From NCBI RefSeq assembly GCF_027853965.1, contig NZ_JAQGLB010000005.1, forward strand, positions 62,001 to 126,000: a stretch of DNA of 64,000 nucleotides, given 5' to 3'. The first letter of the stretch is position 1. Each line of letters opens with the position of its first letter. The notes beneath the pieces were generated by a model. That model was not told the DNA's origin and ran no database searches. It saw only the letters and a list, made by a program, of their open reading frames with translations. The translations under genes and the position numbers were made by a program. This stretch comes from Saccharopolyspora indica (GTDB taxonomy: Bacteria > Actinomycetota > Actinomycetes > Mycobacteriales > Pseudonocardiaceae). Positions 61,168-64,000 of the stretch are shown here, piece by piece.

Positions 61168-62121
61168 ATGGGCGAGATCGTCAGCTTCGCTGATGTCCAG
61201 GACGCCGCCGAGCGGTTGGCGGGCATCGCGCACCGCACCCCGGTCGTCACCTCCAGCACGCTGGACGAGCTGGTGGGCGCCGAGGTCTTCCTCAAGTGCG
61301 AGAACTTCCAGCGGATGGGCGCGTTCAAGTTCCGCGGCGCCTACAACGCGATCTCCCGGCTGAGCCCGGACCAGCTGCGGCGCGGCGTCGTGGCGTACTC
61401 CTCCGGCAACCACGCGCAGGCCGTCGCCCTGGCCTCCCGGTTGCTGGGCACGACCGCGGTGATCCTGATGCCCGCGGACGCCCCGGCTGCCAAGCTCGCC
61501 GCCACCCGCGGCTACGGCGCTGAGGTCATCACCTTCGACCGCTACACCGCCGACCGCGCGGAGCTCGCCGGAAAGCTCGCCGAGGAGCGCGGGCTGACGC
61601 TGATCCCGCCTTACGAGCACCCGCACGTGATGGCCGGTCAGGGCACCGCCGTGCTGGAACTGCTGGCCGAGACCGGACCGCTGGACGCGCTCGTGGTGCC
61701 GGTCAGCGGCGGCGGGCTGGTGGCCGGGTGCGCGACGGCGGCCAAGGCGCTGCACCCGCAGATCCGCGTCGTCGGGGTCGAGCCCGACACCGCCGACGAC
61801 ACCAGGCGATCGCTCGCGGCGGGCGAGCGGGTGTCGGTGCCGGTGTCGCGCACCATCGCCGACGGGCTGGCCGTCGCCACGCCGGGCGAGCTGACGTTCG
61901 CGGTGAACCAGCGGCTGGTCGACGAGATCGCGGTGGTCACCGACGACGAGATCCGGGCGGCGATGCGGCTGGCCTTCGAGCGGCTGAAGCTGGTGGTCGA
62001 GCCCAGCGGTGCGGTCGGCATCGCGGCGCTGCTCGCCGGGCGGATCACCGCGTCCCGGGTCGGTGTGGTGGTCTCCGGCGGCAACGTCGGCGTCGAGCGC
62101 TTCGCGGAGCTGCTGGGCTGA
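61168..62121 (+). CDS. PLP-dependent threonine/serine (or threo-3-hydroxyaspartate) ammonia-lyase
   Basis: 317 residues, fold-type II PLP enzyme without a C-terminal ACT domain. The PLP lysine lies in MGAFKFRGAYNA, the phosphate loop is VPVSGGGLVAG, and VVSGGNVG closes the active site. The size and lack of regulatory domain point to a catabolic dehydratase or a serine-racemase/hydroxyaspartate lyase relative rather than biosynthetic IlvA. ATG at 61168 preceded by GAGAGGGG. It ends exactly where the convergent amidase begins its stop (no gap). Confidence 0.9.
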   Translation: MGEIVSFADVQDAAERLAGIAHRTPVVTSSTLDELVGAEVFLKCENFQRMGAFKFRGAYNAISRLSPDQLRRGVVAYSSGNHAQAVALASRLLGTTAVILMPADAPAAKLAATRGYGAEVITFDRYTADRAELAGKLAEERGLTLIPPYEHPHVMAGQGTAVLELLAETGPLDALVVPVSGGGLVAGCATAAKALHPQIRVVGVEPDTADDTRRSLAAGERVSVPVSRTIADGLAVATPGELTFAVNQRLVDEIAVVTDDEIRAAMRLAFERLKLVVEPSGAVGIAALLAGRITASRVGVVVSGGNVGVERFAELLG

Positions 62122-63507
62122 TCACGGCCGCGGCCAGGCGAGCTGCGCCGGGCGCAACTGCTCGTAGGCCCGGGCCAGGCGGAGCACGCCGACGTCGTCG
62201 AAGCGGCGGCCCGCGATCTGCAGGCCGATCGGCAGGCCGTCCGGGGTCCAGCCGCAGTTGACCGACACCGCCGGCTGCCCGGACATGTTGCAGGGCAAGG
62301 TGAACGCGATGTGCTCCATGCCGCGCAGCGGGTCACCGGTCGGGTAGGCCTGCTCCGCCGGGAACGCCGGGATCGGCGCGACCGGCGAGAGCACGTAGTC
62401 GAAGTCGCGGACCACCCGGTTGGCCGCCACCGAGATCGCGTCCATCTGGCTGAAGCCGTGGAACACCTGGGCCGCCGTGGCATCGCGGGCGCTCGACGCC
62501 CACTGCGCGATGCCCGGCAGCACCAGCTCCCGGCGCTCGGCGGGCAGGGCCGAGATGTCCGTCCAGGACCGGAAGCGCCAGAACAGGTCCATGCCGTCGA
62601 GCATCTCGCGGGACAGGAACGGGTCGATCGGCTCCACCGACGCCCCGGCCGATTCCAGCACCTGGCCCGCGGCGGCGACCGCGGCGGTGACCACCGGCTC
62701 CACGGGCAGGCCCACGCGGTGGTCCAGCAGCAGAGCGATGCGCAGCCCGCGCACCTCGCCGTCCAGCCGCAGCCAGTCGATGCCTGCCGGTGGCAGCGCG
62801 GTGTGGTCGCGGGCATCCGGCGCCGCCAGCACCGAGGACAGCAGCGCGGCGTCGGTGACCGTGCGGGTCATCGGGCCGACCACGCGGCCCGGGTAGGGCG
62901 GGGCGACCGGGATGCGGCCGAAGCTCGGTTTGAGCCCGACCACCCCGCACCACCCGGCGGGCAACCGGATCGAGCCGCCGATGTCGGTGCCCAGGTGCAG
63001 CGGTCCGTACCCGGCAGCGGCGGCCGCACCCGCCCCGGCGCTCGAACCACCCGGTGTGCGGCCGAGGTTCCACGGGTTCCGCGCCGGCCGGTGGAAGCTG
63101 GACACGCCGGAGGACAGCATGCCGTAGTCGGGCATGGTGGTCTTGGCGAAGATCACCGCACCGCTCTCCCGCAGGCGCGCCGCGGCGGGTGCGTCCTCCC
63201 GCGCCGGGATCAGCTCGGTCGCCGCCGTGCCCTGCGGCACCGGGGTGCCCCTGGTGGCGATGTTCTCCTTCACCGTCACCGGGACGCCGTCGAGCGGGCC
63301 TGCCGGTGCTCCGCCGAGCCAGCGCCGCTGCGAGGCCGCAGCCGCGGCGCGCGCTGCTTCGGCGTCCAGCGCGTAGGTCGCGCACAGCTTCGATTCCCAG
63401 GCCTCGACGCGCGTCAGAACGGCGTCGAGCGCTTCCACCGGCGAGGTCTCCCCCGCCCGGTACGCCGCGACCAGGTCCACCGCCGAGAGATCGGCCAGTT
63501 CCGCCAT
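62122..63507 (-). CDS. amidase (amidase-signature family), second copy
   Basis: 461 residues. The triad elements are TVKENIA (lysine), RTPGGSSAGAGAA, and GTDIGGSIRLPA with the serine nucleophile. It is related to but distinct from the amidase at 52999-54480. Substrate unknown; aryl or alkyl amides are typical. ATG at 63507. The stop touches that of the convergent ammonia-lyase gene. A hairpin upstream separates it from the pirin gene. Confidence 0.92.
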   Translation of the reverse strand: MAELADLSAVDLVAAYRAGETSPVEALDAVLTRVEAWESKLCATYALDAEAARAAAAASQRRWLGGAPAGPLDGVPVTVKENIATRGTPVPQGTAATELIPAREDAPAAARLRESGAVIFAKTTMPDYGMLSSGVSSFHRPARNPWNLGRTPGGSSAGAGAAAAAGYGPLHLGTDIGGSIRLPAGWCGVVGLKPSFGRIPVAPPYPGRVVGPMTRTVTDAALLSSVLAAPDARDHTALPPAGIDWLRLDGEVRGLRIALLLDHRVGLPVEPVVTAAVAAAGQVLESAGASVEPIDPFLSREMLDGMDLFWRFRSWTDISALPAERRELVLPGIAQWASSARDATAAQVFHGFSQMDAISVAANRVVRDFDYVLSPVAPIPAFPAEQAYPTGDPLRGMEHIAFTLPCNMSGQPAVSVNCGWTPDGLPIGLQIAGRRFDDVGVLRLARAYEQLRPAQLAWPRP

Positions 63508-63564
63508 CCCACTCTCCCTCGCTCACGGCCGAGTCTCGGTCACCGTTCGCGGCGGGGAAAGTTG

Positions 63565-63597
63565 GCAAGGTGTCCGCACCGGGCGCGGACACCTTGC
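63565..63597 (-). terminator. 13-bp hairpin after the pirin-like gene
   Basis: GCAAGGTGTCCGC (63565-63577) and GCGGACACCTTGC (63585-63597) are exact complements around a 7-nt loop, beginning 18 nt after the pirin stop on the minus strand and upstream of the amidase start. Confidence 0.8.
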
Positions 63598-63615
63598 ACT
63601 TCGCCGGTTGACAGA

Positions 63616-64000
63616 TCAGCTCGGCTTGCGGGTGCGCCCGCGAGCGCGGAGCTCGGCGTTGGGCAGCGCGGGAGCGGCCAGCGCGGGCTCCGCGTAGCCG
63701 TGCACGACGCCGAAGCGGCCGTCCGGTGCGCCGGAAGCGCGGCCCCGCTCCCAGTCCTCGCGCGCTTGGGCGACCTCGTCGTGCGAGCGGCCGACGAAGT
63801 TCCACCACATGACGATCTGCTCCTCGAACGGCACACCGCCGAGCAGCAGTGCCCGGCCGGAACCGAGCTCGACCTGCGCGCGGCCCCGCCCGAGGTAGAG
63901 CATCTCGCCGACGCCGACCGGGCGTCCGTCGACGGAGAACCCGTCGGACATCGCCAGCACGGCGTGCTCGAAGTCGGTCTCCAGCGGCAACCGGAGGGCG
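63616..64000 (-). CDS. pirin-family protein, N-terminal part missing
   Basis: The 3' part of a minus-strand gene cut by the window edge; the frame stays open to position 64000. The visible ~125 residues contain VGEMLYLGRGRAQVELG and GGVPFEEQIVMWWNFVGRSH, the hallmark of the pirin C-terminal cupin domain. Pirins bind iron and some act as quercetin 2,3-dioxygenases or redox sensors. The N-terminal cupin, with the metal-binding histidines, lies outside the window. Confidence 0.88.
   Translation of the reverse strand, partial: ALRLPLETDFEHAVLAMSDGFSVDGRPVGVGEMLYLGRGRAQVELGSGRALLLGGVPFEEQIVMWWNFVGRSHDEVAQAREDWERGRASGAPDGRFGVVHGYAEPALAAPALPNAELRARGRTRKPS

Overview
The window is chromosomal DNA from a very GC-rich actinomycete, most probably a Pseudonocardiales member close to Saccharopolyspora. 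The reasons are strong G/C third-codon bias, many GTG and a few TTG starts, frequent 4-nt start/stop overlaps, an F420-type luciferase-like enzyme, an NnaR-type HemD/winged-helix regulator, a Methyltransf_19 (DUF574) methyltransferase, a DUF5313 protein, CYP105-like P450s and an AfsR-type regulator. No rRNA, tRNA, CRISPR array, integrase or intact insertion sequence was found. Both ends cut through genes: a FAD/Fe-S oxidoreductase on the left and a pirin-like protein on the right. Layout: 0-11 kb is housekeeping and envelope functions: thioredoxin, MgtC-like protein, a PmtA-like methyltransferase, a MoxR/DUF58/VWA operon, MobA, a GNAT acetyltransferase behind a folded leader, a RipA-like NlpC/P60 hydrolase and a sirtuin. 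11-20.7 kb is a compact assimilatory nitrate operon in one direction: nitrate transporter, molybdopterin nitrate reductase, FAD/[2Fe-2S] electron-transfer protein, a candidate 47-codon ORF, NirB, NirD, NnaR-like regulator and a sirohydrochlorin chelatase that supplies the siroheme pathway for NirB. 20.8-30 kb holds a 1409-residue P-type ATPase with a degenerate N-terminal ATPase copy, several small genes, an EamA transporter and aconitase with a clear AcnR-type operator over its promoter. 30-42 kb is accessory: a Vsr-like nuclease-fold gene bracketed by palindromic repeats, a CYP105-like P450 divergent from an AfsR-like regulator, a second PmtA-like methyltransferase, a flavin monooxygenase, a DUF574 methyltransferase, and a P450/3Fe-4S ferredoxin pair divergent from a TetR regulator. 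41.7-47.9 kb encodes reductive pyrimidine breakdown: NCS2 permease, F420-type oxidoreductase, dihydropyrimidinase, class III aminotransferase and beta-ureidopropionase. The usual dihydropyrimidine dehydrogenase is not seen. 48-53 kb has a TetX-like monooxygenase/TetR pair, then a visibly less GC-rich patch with a decayed TetR 3' end and an 817-residue DUF262-HNH protein that also carries an alkyltransferase-like (MGMT-fold) domain lacking the reactive cysteine. I regard this as the best candidate for a new defence factor. 53-64 kb contains two amidases, a DadA-like oxidase, small membrane and secreted proteins, an NmrA-like protein, two more TetR regulators, an MDR-type reductase and a PLP-dependent threonine/hydroxyaspartate ammonia-lyase. 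A family of 44-nt palindromes (three copies) and several perfect hairpins between convergent genes mark most transcript ends.
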